Source: Paenibacillus faecis
GTDB taxonomy: Bacteria; Bacillota; Bacilli; Paenibacillales; Paenibacillaceae
Reading direction: 5' to 3'
Assembly: GCF_008084145.1 (NCBI RefSeq)
Contig: NZ_VSDO01000002.1
Span: 372,001-436,000, forward strand
Length of the DNA stretch: 64,000 nt
In this document: positions 36,768 to 45,428 of the stretch, in pieces
Layout of the letters: the number at the start of each line of letters is the position of its first letter
Position numbering within the stretch: the stretch's first letter is position 1
Notes under the pieces: model-generated
The model's input: the letters and a program-made list of their open reading frames with translations, nothing else
The model's database searches: none
Told to the model about the DNA's origin: nothing
Translations under genes and position numbers: made by a program

Positions 36768-36899
36768 TTAGCCGACATCAATTTTGATAAGCACCCCGGC
36801 GGACGTATTGGTGACAGAGAGATGGAGACTCCTTATTTCGGTCCAATACGTCCGTGCGAAACGCGAACTCGCTGAGTGAGCAGGGTGCTTCTTTTTTTT
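36768..36899 (+). ncRNA. Candidate structured RNA with three-way junction and intrinsic terminator
   Basis: P1: AAGCACCC (36789-36796) with GGGTGCTT (36883-36890), followed by C and TTTTTTTT (36892-36899). Inside P1 are P2, a perfect 11-bp stem GGACGTATTGG (36801-36811) / CCAATACGTCC (36843-36853) with a 31-nt loop, and P3, CTCGC (36868-36872) / GTGAG (36876-36880). TATACT at 36757-36762 could be a -10 box giving a start near 36768, but a convincing -35 was not found. It acts at least as the sbcC terminator; the internal architecture is far more elaborate than a terminator needs. I could match it to no riboswitch family I know. Confidence 0.5.
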
Positions 36900-36970
36900 G
36901 CCATTTTCCGGTATGATAGGTTTTGCGAGGTATATAGATAGCCCAAGTTAAATTTCAGGAGGGTTTTAAG

Positions 36971-37333
36971 ATGGATAACTGTTTGTTTTGCAAAATTGCG
37001 GAAGGTTCCATTCCTTCGAATAAAGTGTACGAAGACGAGCGGTTCCTGGTGTTTCACGACATTCAGCCGGCCGCTCCGACGCATGTGCTGATCATTCCGA
37101 AGAAACATATCGCCACGATGAACGATGCCGAGGGAGAGGATTTTGCCCTCATCGGAGAGATGCACCGGGTGGCCCAAGAGGCGGCCAAGAAGCTGGGCGT
37201 CGCGGAGAGCGGTTACCGTTTGATCAACAATTGCGGCTCGGACAGCGGACAGGCCGTTTACCATATCCACTACCATCTGCTCGGCGGAACGCGGCTTGGG
37301 GCGCTGGTGGCGAATTCGGATTCGCACGCCTGA
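36971..37333 (+). CDS. HIT-family (histidine triad) nucleotide-binding protein
   Basis: 120 residues; ATG after TTCAGGAGGGTTTTAAG. Hint/PKCI-type: CLFCKIAEGSIPSNKVYED at the N-terminus with the CxxC pair, PTHVLIIPKKHI, and the histidine triad VYHIHYHLLGG near residue 98. Such proteins hydrolyse purine nucleoside phosphoramidates or AMP-lysine. It sits directly before rpsU, a common Bacillales neighbour. Confidence 0.95.
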   Translation: MDNCLFCKIAEGSIPSNKVYEDERFLVFHDIQPAAPTHVLIIPKKHIATMNDAEGEDFALIGEMHRVAQEAAKKLGVAESGYRLINNCGSDSGQAVYHIHYHLLGGTRLGALVANSDSHA

Positions 37334-37347
37334 TCGGCGCGTTTTTT
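37324..37347 (+). terminator. Terminator overlapping the HIT gene stop
   Basis: CGCACGCC-TGAT-CGGCGCG forms a short GC-rich stem covering the TGA stop codon, followed by TTTTTT. It would separate the HIT transcript from the rpsU promoter. Confidence 0.6.
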
Positions 37348-37377
37348 CTTCCATATATTAAATTTAGGGTACCCAGG

Positions 37378-37407
37378 TTGACACCCTATTTATTTTTCCC
37401 CTATAAT
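37378..37407 (+). promoter_or_regulatory. Strong sigmaA promoter for rpsU
   Basis: Consensus TTGACA (37378-37383) and TATAAT (37402-37407) with an 18-bp spacer, 58 bp before the rpsU GTG. Confidence 0.88.
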
Positions 37408-37465
37408 GAAATTTGATGAACCGTGTTATGCTCTTGGACGGTCTGGTCGGAGGGAGGGAAAACTG

Positions 37466-37639
37466 GTGTCTGAAACTAAAGTTCGCAAAAACGAGACAAT
37501 TGATGCTGCACTTCGTCGCTTTAAACGTTCCATCGCTAAAGATGGCGTATTGGCTGAGGTGAAGAAACGCAAGCATTATGAAAAGCCAAGCGTAAAGCGC
37601 AAGAAAAAGTCTGAGGCTGCTCGTAAAAGAAAGTTTTAG
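37466..37639 (+). CDS. rpsU: 30S ribosomal protein S21
   Basis: 57 residues, the usual length, from GTG 37466 with GGAGGGAGGGAAAACTG upstream. The sequence is a canonical bS21: [19 protein letters not shown] and the basic C-terminus [18 protein letters not shown]. The frame is open upstream to 37406, but that would overlap the promoter. Followed closely by yqeY, as in B. subtilis. Confidence 0.98.
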   Translation: MSETKVRKNETIDAALRRFKRSIAKDGVLAEVKKRKHYEKPSVKRKKKSEAARKRKF

Positions 37640-37654
37640 GAGGATTTGGCTACC

Positions 37655-38098
37655 ATGAGTCTTAGCGAGCGATTGAACGAAGATATGAAGCAAGCGATGA
37701 AGAGTCAAGACAAGTTCAAACTCTCCACCATTCGAATGGTTCGTGCTACGATTAAGAATCTTGAAATAGATTTGAAAAGACCTTTGAACGATAATGAAGT
37801 GCTTGATATCCTAAGTCGTGAAATCAAACAGCGCAAAGATGCCCTCCAAGAATTTGAAAAAGCGGGTCGAGACGATCTTGCCGCAGGTGTCAGAGCGGAA
37901 GCTGAGATTATTGCCGAGTACCTTCCCGAACAGCTGAGCGAAGAAGAAATTAAAGTTATTGTACAGCAGACCATCCAGGAAACCGGTGCTACTTCGAAAG
38001 CTGAAATCGGGAAAGTGATGAGCGCGCTTATGCCCAAGGTCAAAGGCCGGGCGGATGGCAAACTCGTAAATCAGGCAGTGCAACAGCTTTTGCCATAG
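37655..38098 (+). CDS. yqeY: GatB/YqeY domain-containing protein
   Basis: 147 residues from ATG 37655 (AGGAGG 11 bases upstream; the TTG at 37646 is too close to it). An all-helical YqeY domain as at the C-terminus of GatB: LSERLNEDMKQAMKSQDKFK, IRMVRATIKNLEID, EFEKAGRDDLAAGVRAEA, YLPEQLSEEEI and LMPKVKGRADGKLVNQ. It is probably an RNA-binding or amidotransferase-associated protein; its function is not settled. Cotranscribed with rpsU. Confidence 0.95.
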   Translation: MSLSERLNEDMKQAMKSQDKFKLSTIRMVRATIKNLEIDLKRPLNDNEVLDILSREIKQRKDALQEFEKAGRDDLAAGVRAEAEIIAEYLPEQLSEEEIKVIVQQTIQETGATSKAEIGKVMSALMPKVKGRADGKLVNQAVQQLLP

Positions 38099-38111
38099 TT
38101 AAGCCAAAGTA

Positions 38112-38144
38112 AACACTCTCTACTTCTGTAGAGGGTGTTTTTTC
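38112..38144 (+). terminator. Terminator of rpsU-yqeY
   Basis: AACACTCTCTAC (38112-38123) pairs with GTAGAGGGTGTT (38128-38139), 12 bp with one G-U, TTCT loop, followed by further T residues. Confidence 0.92.
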
Positions 38145-38151
38145 TGTTTCT

Positions 38152-38179
38152 CATAAATCCGTGACCTTCCGCATAGGGT
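38152..38179 (+). promoter_or_regulatory. Possible sigmaE-type promoter for yqfC-yqfD
   Basis: CATAAAT (38152-38158) and CATAGGGT (38172-38179), 13 bp apart, partly match the sigmaE pattern (ATA near -35, CATA at -10). Support comes mainly from the known mother-cell expression of yqfC/yqfD in B. subtilis. No sigmaA promoter was seen here. Confidence 0.35.
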
Positions 38180-38208
38180 GTAGAGTAGGGGAAGGAGGAT
38201 TGCCTCAT

Positions 38209-38499
38209 ATGAGCCGGTTTGTCCGCAAAATTCGCAAATGGACGGTCGATGCGCTCGACCTGCCGAGTGATCTCGTATTCGATTTGCCTAGGCTCACCTT
38301 GATCGGAGGTAAGCAATTATACATAGAAAATCACCGGGGCGTCGTGCATTTTTCTCCCGAATCCTTGCAGCTGGAGCTTAGCCAAGGCACGCTGGAGGTC
38401 GAAGGCAGCGGACTGGTGATCAGGGAAATCATGCCGCAGGAAGTCGTCATCGAAGGGCGGATCCACGGCATTAAATATCGCGGAATGGAGGAATCCTAG
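38209..38499 (+). CDS. yqfC: Sporulation protein YqfC
   Basis: 96 residues from ATG 38209 with GAAGGAGGAT upstream. YabP/YqfC family: SRFVRKIRKWTVDALDLP, DLPRLTLIGGKQLYIENHRG and YRGMEES end. The partner YqfD follows with a 1-bp stop-start overlap (TAGTG). It is required for a normal sporulation stage in the mother cell of Bacillus; the biochemical role is unknown. Directly supports an endospore-forming host. Confidence 0.94.
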   Translation: MSRFVRKIRKWTVDALDLPSDLVFDLPRLTLIGGKQLYIENHRGVVHFSPESLQLELSQGTLEVEGSGLVIREIMPQEVVIEGRIHGIKYRGMEES

Positions 38500-39680
38500 T
38501 GAAATCACCGGTATTTTCCCAATTGCGGGGAGCCGTGGGCGTGCTGGTCCGCGGCGGTTCGATCGAACGGCTTATTAACGAGCTGGCGGGACAGGGCATT
38601 GAGATTTGGGATTTGCAGCCTTTGCCGGACGGAAGCATGAAGATGACGATGCACGTGGCGGACTTTTTTCGGCTGCGTCCGCTGCTCCGCCGGACAGGCT
38701 GCCGGGTCCGCGTGCAGCATCGTTCGGGGCTGCCTTTTGCCCTCCTCCGATTATGGGGACGAAAATGGTTCGTCTTCGGATTTGCCCTGTTCATCGCCGT
38801 CATATTCAGCCTGTCGCAGCTGGTATGGGATATCGAAGTTAACGGGAATGTCGAAATTCCGGAGGAAGATGTTCTAAAAATCGCCCGGGAAGAGGGGCTG
38901 TATCCGTTTCAATGGATTTTCGCCTTGCCGCGGCAGGACAAGCTCTCGGCGGAATTGAACCGGAAGCTGCCGGGGACGTCATGGGTCGGCGTGTCCCGGA
39001 CCGGGACGCGGGTATCGATCCAGATTGTCGAAGCGACGCAGCCGAAGGAGAAAAAGCTGATGAGCCCGAGGCACTTGATCAGCACGGCCGACGCGGTGAT
39101 CACGTATATTTATGCGGAGAAAGGGCAGCCCGAAGTAAAGAAAAACGACCGCGTCAAGAAAGGCCAAATTTTGATCTCCGGCTTCCAGGGCGGAGGACAG
39201 GTTGTTTCCAAAGGGGAAGTAAAGGGTAATGTCTGGCACGAATATCGGATCGAAGTACCGTTGGTTCGCAAGCAACGGGTATATACCGGCGAAAAGAAGG
39301 AGCAAGGATATCTTTACTTCGGAAATACGGCGATTCAGCTCTCCGGCTACGGCAAGACCCCCTTCGAACACTATCAGGTGATGACGGAATTCAATCCGTT
39401 GACCTGGAGAAGCTTTAAGCTGCCGATCGGCTGGATGAGCGAAAAAGTGCTGGAAACGACTGAACTCGAAATCAAGCTTTCGAAAGATAAGGCGATTCGT
39501 GACGGAATTGAGCGGGCGAAAAGGGATATCGTGGCAAAAAACGGGGCGGATAGCGTTGTTTTGAGTCAAAAAATTTTGCATGAGAAGACAGACAATGGTA
39601 AAGTTTATATGAAAGTGCTTTTTGAAGTGGAGCAAAATATAGCGGAAGAACTTCCCATAGTACATGACCAAGGAGAATGA
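38499..39680 (+). CDS. yqfD: Sporulation stage IV-type membrane protein YqfD
   Basis: 393 residues from GTG 38499, whose G is shared with the yqfC TAG stop; GGAGG lies in the end of yqfC. The N-terminal domain is followed by one transmembrane helix (FVFGFALFIAVIFSLSQLVWDI, ~residues 90-111), then a large extracytoplasmic region starting with EVNGNVEIPEEDVLKIA, a POTRA/FtsQ-like strand pattern. Length agrees with B. subtilis YqfD (398). Cotranscribed with yqfC. Confidence 0.94.
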   Translation: MKSPVFSQLRGAVGVLVRGGSIERLINELAGQGIEIWDLQPLPDGSMKMTMHVADFFRLRPLLRRTGCRVRVQHRSGLPFALLRLWGRKWFVFGFALFIAVIFSLSQLVWDIEVNGNVEIPEEDVLKIAREEGLYPFQWIFALPRQDKLSAELNRKLPGTSWVGVSRTGTRVSIQIVEATQPKEKKLMSPRHLISTADAVITYIYAEKGQPEVKKNDRVKKGQILISGFQGGGQVVSKGEVKGNVWHEYRIEVPLVRKQRVYTGEKKEQGYLYFGNTAIQLSGYGKTPFEHYQVMTEFNPLTWRSFKLPIGWMSEKVLETTELEIKLSKDKAIRDGIERAKRDIVAKNGADSVVLSQKILHEKTDNGKVYMKVLFEVEQNIAEELPIVHDQGE

Positions 39681-39686
39681 GGCTAT

Positions 39687-40658
39687 TTGTCAGAACAACA
39701 ACAGAACATAAAAATATCGCTTCAAAACGCCGGTGAGGGGCTGGCCTTGTTCGGCCCTCAGGACGCCTTTTTGAAACTGGTGGAGGAGCATTTTAAAGCG
39801 GGCGTCGTCCTGAGAGAGTCGGAGATCACGATCCGCGGCGAAGCTTATGAAGTGGAGCGCGCCCAGCAATTGTTCGAGGTGCTGCTGCAACTGGTGCGCA
39901 ACGGGTATATTCTTACTGAAAGAGATGTTCTTTATGCGATCGATCTCGCGAAGGAGCTTCGCGCCGATCAATTGCTTGATTTATATAAAGGCGAGATTGC
40001 GGTGACCTATCGCGGCAAGCCGCTTCGGGTCAAGACGATCGGTCAGAAGCATTACGTCACGACGATTCGTAAGCGCGACATCGTGTTTGGTGTCGGGCCC
40101 GCCGGAACGGGGAAAACTTACCTGGCTGTCGTCATGGCGATCACGGCCTTGAAGGAAGGGGCGGTTAAACGGATCGTCCTAACCCGGCCCGCCGTCGAAG
40201 CGGGGGAGAGCCTCGGCTTCCTTCCGGGCGATTTGCAGGAAAAGGTGGATCCGTACTTGCGGCCGCTGTATGACGCCCTTTACGACGTGATGGGGCCGGA
40301 ACAGACGGCCAAGGCGCTTGAGCGCGGGCTTATTGAAATCGCTCCGCTCGCCTATATGCGCGGACGGACGCTGGACGATTCTTTCATTATCCTGGACGAG
40401 GCGCAGAATACGACGCCCGAGCAAATGAAAATGTTTCTTACGCGGCTCGGATTCGGCTCAAAAATGGTGATCACCGGAGACGTTACGCAAATCGATTTGC
40501 CGAAAGGAAAGAAATCGGGCCTGGTGGAAGCCAGAAGGATACTTGAATCCGTAGAGGAAATCGGATTTGTCTATTTCGCGGATTCGGACGTGGTCCGGCA
40601 TTCGCTCGTCCAAAAGATTATTGTAGCTTACGACCGTGCTGCTGAAAATCAGGGTTAA
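39687..40658 (+). CDS. phoH: PhoH family ATPase
   Basis: 323 residues from TTG 39687, 6 bp after yqfD; AAGGAG and GAGG precede it. An N-terminal KH-like domain (residues ~10-80) is followed by a P-loop NTPase with GPAGTGKTYLAVVMA (Walker A), LTRPAVEAGESLGFLPGDL, FIILDEAQNTTPEQMKMFLT (Walker B) and VITGDVTQIDLP. Homologous to B. subtilis YqfE/PhoH, probably an RNA helicase/NTPase in RNA metabolism. Followed by ybeY two genes later, the typical association. Confidence 0.95.
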   Translation: MSEQQQNIKISLQNAGEGLALFGPQDAFLKLVEEHFKAGVVLRESEITIRGEAYEVERAQQLFEVLLQLVRNGYILTERDVLYAIDLAKELRADQLLDLYKGEIAVTYRGKPLRVKTIGQKHYVTTIRKRDIVFGVGPAGTGKTYLAVVMAITALKEGAVKRIVLTRPAVEAGESLGFLPGDLQEKVDPYLRPLYDALYDVMGPEQTAKALERGLIEIAPLAYMRGRTLDDSFIILDEAQNTTPEQMKMFLTRLGFGSKMVITGDVTQIDLPKGKKSGLVEARRILESVEEIGFVYFADSDVVRHSLVQKIIVAYDRAAENQG

Positions 40659-40782
40659 TCCGGCCTCCGAACGTTCCGGCCGGCATCGCTGCCGATAGGC
40701 GCCCGGAGTTCTTCGCTGAAGTCCCGGGCCGTGCCGAATTCCGGAAACCAAAGCCTTTAAATTTTTCAGGAGGGCTGTCTTT

Positions 40783-43074
40783 ATGACTTCAAAGAGCGAT
40801 CAAGGAAAAAATAAATTTAATTCCACCACAGCGGGATGGAGGACCAGCGGGTCGGTCCGATACGTCCTGTATGTAGTGCTCGTAGCCATGCTTTATATAA
40901 GCATGGCTCCCAAACTTTTGCCGGAAACTTATGATATAGCCGTGGGGATGCCAAGCGATAAGGAAATTTTGGCGCCTATGGAGATCCCGGATACGAAAGC
41001 GACGTTAAAGGCCCAGGAGGAAGCGGCTGAAAAAGTCGGGCAGGTTTACACCATTATTCCGCTCCGCAACGAGGCGCTGGTCGCCAATCTTCTGGACCGG
41101 ATTTTTCGTTTGAACCAGGACGATCAAGTGGCGACGGCGGACAAGATCGATATTTACCGGGAAGAACTGCCGCAGCGCGTGAAGGATCATATCCAAAATT
41201 TCATCATGAATAACCGCAATTCGGACAACTATTCGCCGACGCTGTTTCAGGAAGTGACGCAGAAGGTCGATGAGCAGCAGTACCAGATTTCCGAGGAGAC
41301 GTTCATCAAGATCCCGCGGCTCACGCCGGAGGATATTAATGAAATGAAGCCGGTTGCCGCGGACATCGTGGCCCGTCTCATGACCGATCAAATCGTGGAT
41401 GCGCAAACGGCTCGGGCCAAAGTGGCCGAGATGGTCAGCACCAGCTCGCTCAGCAAACGCATTTCCCGGGAGGTCGTGCAGGAACTGGCTCGCTTATCTA
41501 TCACGGCCAACAAGTTCTACGACGAGGAAGCGACGAAAGCCGCCAAGGTGGAGGCCCGGGAGAACACGCCGACCGTTTATATTAAGCAGGGCGACGTGCT
41601 TGTAAAAAAAGGCGAGAAAATTACCGAAGAAATGTACGCGCTGCTTGAAAAAAACGGATTGTTAAAGGATGAGGTCAACTATTGGCCCCAATTCGGACTT
41701 GTGCTGCTGTCGACGCTGATGACGATCGGGTTGATCATGTTTATGCGGCAATCGGAAGGCGTAAGCCGCTTCAAATATAACAACTCGCAGTTTGTCATGC
41801 TGCTTATGATCGTGCTGATTACGATCGTATCCATGCACATTACCGCGATTGTTCAAAACGAGCAGCGCGCCTATATCGGGTATCTCGCCCCGGTGGCGAC
41901 GGGAGCCATGCTGATCACGCTGTTGATCGATCTGTCCTTGGCTTACATCTGCTCGATTCTGTTCAGCATCCTGGCCAGCGTGATTCTCAACGTGCACCAA
42001 GGACAGATTTTTGATTTTGAATTCGGCTTTTTCGCGCTTGTTATATCATTTGCGTCGATCTTTGCGATCCACCGGGCCAGCCAGCGTTCCACCCTGCTAA
42101 AAGCCGGCATCATGATCTGTTTGTTCGGATCGGCCGCGGTTTTCACCATGATTTTGCTGAATAATGACGGCTGGACGGAGTCAAGCACGCTGTACGCGAT
42201 CGGGTTCGCGATTGTCGGCGGCCTGCTGACGACGATTCTCGTCATCGGGCTGATGCCGTTCTTTGAAGTGACCTTCGGCATACTGTCCGCCTTGAAGCTG
42301 GTGGAACTGTCCAACCCGAACCATCCGCTGCTGCGCAAGCTGCTGACGGAGACGCCGGGGACTTATCATCACAGCGTCATGGTCGGAAATTTGGCCGAAG
42401 CCGCCGCCGAAGCGATCGGCGCGGACGGTTTGCTATGCCGGGTCGGATCCTACTATCACGATATCGGCAAGACGAAGCGGCCCAGCTATTTTATCGAGAA
42501 TCAGAACAATATGGAGAACCCGCATGATTTTATCGATCCTAAGCTCAGCAAATCGATTATTATAGCCCATGCCCGCGACGGGGTGGAGATGCAGAAAGAA
42601 TACAAACTGCCGAAGCCGATCCGGGACATAGCGGAGCAGCATCACGGTACGACCTTCCTGCATTATTTCTACCACAAGGCGCTGGCCTTGGCGGAAGAAC
42701 AGGGCGTCGAGCCGGATTTCACCGAGGATGATTTCCGGTATCCCGGTCCGAAGGCCCAATCGAAAGAGGCGGCGGTCGTCGGTATTGCGGACAGCGTGGA
42801 GGCGGCGGTCCGCTCGCTTCGTAAACCGACGGTGGAACAGGTCGAGACGATGATTGAGAAAATTATCAAAAGCCGGCTCGACGACCATCAGTTTAACGAG
42901 TGCGACCTGACGATGCGCGAGCTTGATCTGATCGCCCAGACGTTGAAAGAGACGGTGATGGGGATCTTCCATTCCCGGATCGAATACCCGGAGCAGATCA
43001 AGAAGACCAAAGGAAATGACGAGAAGGACAGGGGGATGGAAGCCAATGGCGCTCAATCTGGTTTGGAACAATGA
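40783..43074 (+). CDS. pgpH: 7TM-HD c-di-AMP phosphodiesterase PgpH
   Basis: 763 residues; ATG after TTCAGGAGGGCTGTC. One N-terminal transmembrane helix, an extracytoplasmic 7TMR-HDED domain (~residues 50-290), then seven membrane helices (~295-500) and a cytosolic HD domain with YHHSVMVGNLAEAAAE and SYYHDIGKTKRP (HD dyad), EQHHGT and ADSVEAAVRS. It hydrolyses cyclic di-AMP; B. subtilis PgpH (YqfF) is 711 residues. The 124 bp upstream hold GC-rich inverted repeats but no recognisable regulatory site. Confidence 0.95.
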   Translation: MTSKSDQGKNKFNSTTAGWRTSGSVRYVLYVVLVAMLYISMAPKLLPETYDIAVGMPSDKEILAPMEIPDTKATLKAQEEAAEKVGQVYTIIPLRNEALVANLLDRIFRLNQDDQVATADKIDIYREELPQRVKDHIQNFIMNNRNSDNYSPTLFQEVTQKVDEQQYQISEETFIKIPRLTPEDINEMKPVAADIVARLMTDQIVDAQTARAKVAEMVSTSSLSKRISREVVQELARLSITANKFYDEEATKAAKVEARENTPTVYIKQGDVLVKKGEKITEEMYALLEKNGLLKDEVNYWPQFGLVLLSTLMTIGLIMFMRQSEGVSRFKYNNSQFVMLLMIVLITIVSMHITAIVQNEQRAYIGYLAPVATGAMLITLLIDLSLAYICSILFSILASVILNVHQGQIFDFEFGFFALVISFASIFAIHRASQRSTLLKAGIMICLFGSAAVFTMILLNNDGWTESSTLYAIGFAIVGGLLTTILVIGLMPFFEVTFGILSALKLVELSNPNHPLLRKLLTETPGTYHHSVMVGNLAEAAAEAIGADGLLCRVGSYYHDIGKTKRPSYFIENQNNMENPHDFIDPKLSKSIIIAHARDGVEMQKEYKLPKPIRDIAEQHHGTTFLHYFYHKALALAEEQGVEPDFTEDDFRYPGPKAQSKEAAVVGIADSVEAAVRSLRKPTVEQVETMIEKIIKSRLDDHQFNECDLTMRELDLIAQTLKETVMGIFHSRIEYPEQIKKTKGNDEKDRGMEANGAQSGLEQ

Positions 43075-43543
43075 ACAGGATGTACTCGAGATCGGCGACG
43101 AGCTGATCGGACTGCTCGACCGGTTGCTGCAGAAGGCCGGAGAAGCAGAGGGAATTTCGGAAGGCGAAGTCGCGCTCACCTTTGTGAACGATGAAGCCAT
43201 TCATGAATTGAACCGGGAGTACCGCGGTATTGACCGCCCGACGGATGTCCTATCCTTCGCTATGAACGAATCGCTGGAAGAAGAGCTGGACATCGTGTAC
43301 GAGCTTGAAGAGGGGGAGGAACTGGACGAATTGGCGGACGTGCTCGGCGATATTGTTATTTCGGTGGAGCGCGCCCAGGCGCAAAGCGAGGAGTACGGCC
43401 ACTCGCTGGAGCGGGAAATCGGGTTTCTGGTCGTGCACGGTTTTCTCCATCTGCTCGGCTACGACCACCAGGATACGGCGAGCGAGAAGGTTATGATGGA
43501 TAAACAGGAAGCCGCGCTGGCTCAGGTCGGGCTCGTTCGGTAA
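43046..43543 (+). CDS. ybeY: Endoribonuclease YbeY
   Basis: 165 residues from ATG 43046 with GGGGG 9 bases upstream; it overlaps the end of pgpH by 29 bp. The zinc motif VVHGFLHLLGYDHQ supplies the three His ligands (HGxLHLxGxDH). The central YRGIDRPTDVLSFAMNES is the conserved YbeY block. It functions in 16S rRNA 3'-end maturation and ribosome quality control. The stop overlaps the dgkA start (TAATG). Confidence 0.96.
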   Translation: MALNLVWNNEQDVLEIGDELIGLLDRLLQKAGEAEGISEGEVALTFVNDEAIHELNREYRGIDRPTDVLSFAMNESLEEELDIVYELEEGEELDELADVLGDIVISVERAQAQSEEYGHSLEREIGFLVVHGFLHLLGYDHQDTASEKVMMDKQEAALAQVGLVR

Positions 43544-43920
43544 TGAAGCCGCGGCGAACATGGCGGGACGCCTTCCGAAACGCTTGGGATGGCGTTCTCG
43601 CCTCCCTGAAGACGGAGCGTAACCTGCGGTTCCATACGGCGGCAGCCATTGTCGTGATTCTTGCCGCGTTGTACTTTCACCTGCCGGCAAGGGATGTGGC
43701 GGTTCTGCTTCTGGTCATAGCCCTGGTCATCACGGCGGAAATGATCAATACCGCAATCGAAGCTGCAGTGGATCTGGCGGCTCCGGAATGGCATCGATTG
43801 GCCAAGTTGGCCAAGGATGCCGCGGCCGGAGCGGTTTTGGTCGCCGCGGCTTTTGCCGTCTTCATCGGGATTTTACTGTTCTATGAACCGGTCGGCAGAG
43901 CCTTCGGGTGGGTGTCGTAA
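43543..43920 (+). CDS. dgkA: Undecaprenol/diacylglycerol kinase DgkA
   Basis: 125 residues, with start overlapping the ybeY stop by 1 bp. Three transmembrane helices: IVVILAALYFHL, VAVLLLVIALVITAEMIN and AGAVLVAAAFAVFIGILLF. The catalytic motif EMINTAIEAAVDLA (ExxNTAIE) lies after helix 2. In Gram-positives this enzyme phosphorylates undecaprenol, recycling the wall lipid carrier. Cotranscribed with cdd downstream. Confidence 0.94.
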   Translation: MKPRRTWRDAFRNAWDGVLASLKTERNLRFHTAAAIVVILAALYFHLPARDVAVLLLVIALVITAEMINTAIEAAVDLAAPEWHRLAKLAKDAAAGAVLVAAAFAVFIGILLFYEPVGRAFGWVS

Positions 43921-43980
43921 GCGATACTGCCTATACTGCTCTGGGTCCCTGGAACGCTTCAAGATAAGGAGATGAAATCA

Positions 43981-44379
43981 ATGACTCATAGTGAACTGCT
44001 TCAGGAAGCGATAAAAGCACGTACAAAAGCTTACATCCCCTATTCGGGGTTTGGGGTAGGGGCCGCTCTGCTGGATGAGAACGGACATGTCCACCACGGC
44101 TGCAACATAGAGAACGCCGCCTATGCGCCGACCAATTGCGCGGAGCGGACCGCGATGTTCCGGGCTGTCGCCGACGGGCTAAAACCCGGGACGTTTCGGG
44201 CGATGGCTATCGTTGGCGACACCGACGGACCGATCGCCCCTTGCGGCGTATGCCGTCAGGTGATGCTGGAGCTGTGCGGACCGGATATGCCGGTCATCCT
44301 TGGAAACCTTAAGGGAGCGATCCGCGAGACGACCGTAGCCGAGCTGCTGCCCTTCTACTTCAGCTCGTCGGATCTGTAA
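43981..44379 (+). CDS. cdd: Cytidine deaminase
   Basis: 132 residues from ATG 43981 (AAGGAG 10 bases upstream; the ATG at 43972 is too close to it). The zinc deaminase motifs are present: CNIENAAYAPTNCAERTA with catalytic Cys and Glu, and PCGVCRQVMLE. Tetrameric-type length like B. subtilis Cdd (136). Deaminates cytidine and deoxycytidine in pyrimidine salvage. The order dgkA-cdd-era is as in B. subtilis. Confidence 0.96.
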   Translation: MTHSELLQEAIKARTKAYIPYSGFGVGAALLDENGHVHHGCNIENAAYAPTNCAERTAMFRAVADGLKPGTFRAMAIVGDTDGPIAPCGVCRQVMLELCGPDMPVILGNLKGAIRETTVAELLPFYFSSSDL

Positions 44380-44410
44380 TCCTGGCGAATAAACGGAAAG
44401 GACTAACATC

Positions 44411-45313
44411 ATGGCGAAAAATAAATTCAAATCCGGATTTGTCGCGATCGTAGGCCGGCCGAATGTCGGAAAGTCCACGCTCATGAATCAGATTATCGGT
44501 CAGAAAATCGCAATCATGTCGGACAAGCCGCAAACGACGCGAAACAAAATACACGGCGTATATACGTCCGAGGAAATGCAGGTCGTTTTTCTGGATACTC
44601 CGGGAATCCATAAACGGCAGTCCAAACTCGGCGATTATATGAACACAACGGCGCTCAACACGCTCGGCGAAGTCGAGGCCGTTTTATTCCTGGTCGATAC
44701 CGCGGAAGGATTGGGCGGCGGAGACCGGTTCATCATCGAACGGCTGAAGGATGTTCGCACCCCGGTTATTTTGGTACTGAACAAAATAGACCGCATCCAG
44801 CCGGAGGAACTGCTACCGATCATTGAAGAATACCGCAAGCTTTATGATTTTGCGGAAATTGTGCCGATCTCGGCCAAGCTGGGAAATAACGTGAACACCC
44901 TGCTCGAACAAATCGGCAAGTATTTGCCGGAGGGTCCGCAATATTATCCCGAAGACCAGGTCACCGACCATCCCGAACAGTTCGTCTGCGCCGAGCTCAT
45001 TCGTGAGAAAATCCTGCATCTGACTCGGGAAGAGGTTCCGCACTCGATCGCCGTGACGATCGAAGACATGAGAGTGGAAGAGAATGGGGTCGTCTACATT
45101 TCGGCGGTGATCTTTGTGGAACGGGATTCGCAAAAAGGCATTATCATCGGCAAGCAGGGCTCCCTCCTAAAAGAGGTCGGCAAGCTGGCCAGACAGGACA
45201 TCGAAAATTTGCTCGGATCGAAGATTTTCCTGGAGTTATGGGTAAAAGTCAAGAAAGATTGGCGCAACCAGGAACGGATCTTGAAGGACCTCGGTTTTCA
45301 CCGGGATGCTTAA
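44411..45313 (+). CDS. era: GTPase Era
   Basis: 300 residues; ATG with GGAAAGGA upstream. GTPase motifs: [12 protein letters not shown] (G1), QTTRNKI (G2), DTPGIH (G3), NKID (G4), SAK (G5). The C-terminal KH domain has [15 protein letters not shown]. Binds the 3' end of 16S rRNA in 30S assembly, functionally linked with YbeY upstream. Confidence 0.98.
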   Translation: MAKNKFKSGFVAIVGRPNVGKSTLMNQIIGQKIAIMSDKPQTTRNKIHGVYTSEEMQVVFLDTPGIHKRQSKLGDYMNTTALNTLGEVEAVLFLVDTAEGLGGGDRFIIERLKDVRTPVILVLNKIDRIQPEELLPIIEEYRKLYDFAEIVPISAKLGNNVNTLLEQIGKYLPEGPQYYPEDQVTDHPEQFVCAELIREKILHLTREEVPHSIAVTIEDMRVEENGVVYISAVIFVERDSQKGIIIGKQGSLLKEVGKLARQDIENLLGSKIFLELWVKVKKDWRNQERILKDLGFHRDA

Positions 45314-45428
45314 AAGACGAATCAAGTTGTTTTATACTGGGAGTTATTGCAACGCATAGTTCGCCTCCGCCCGCACATCCTATTCTTTGAAGATGCACGC
45401 GTCATTTCCGAAGAAAGGATGAATACGA

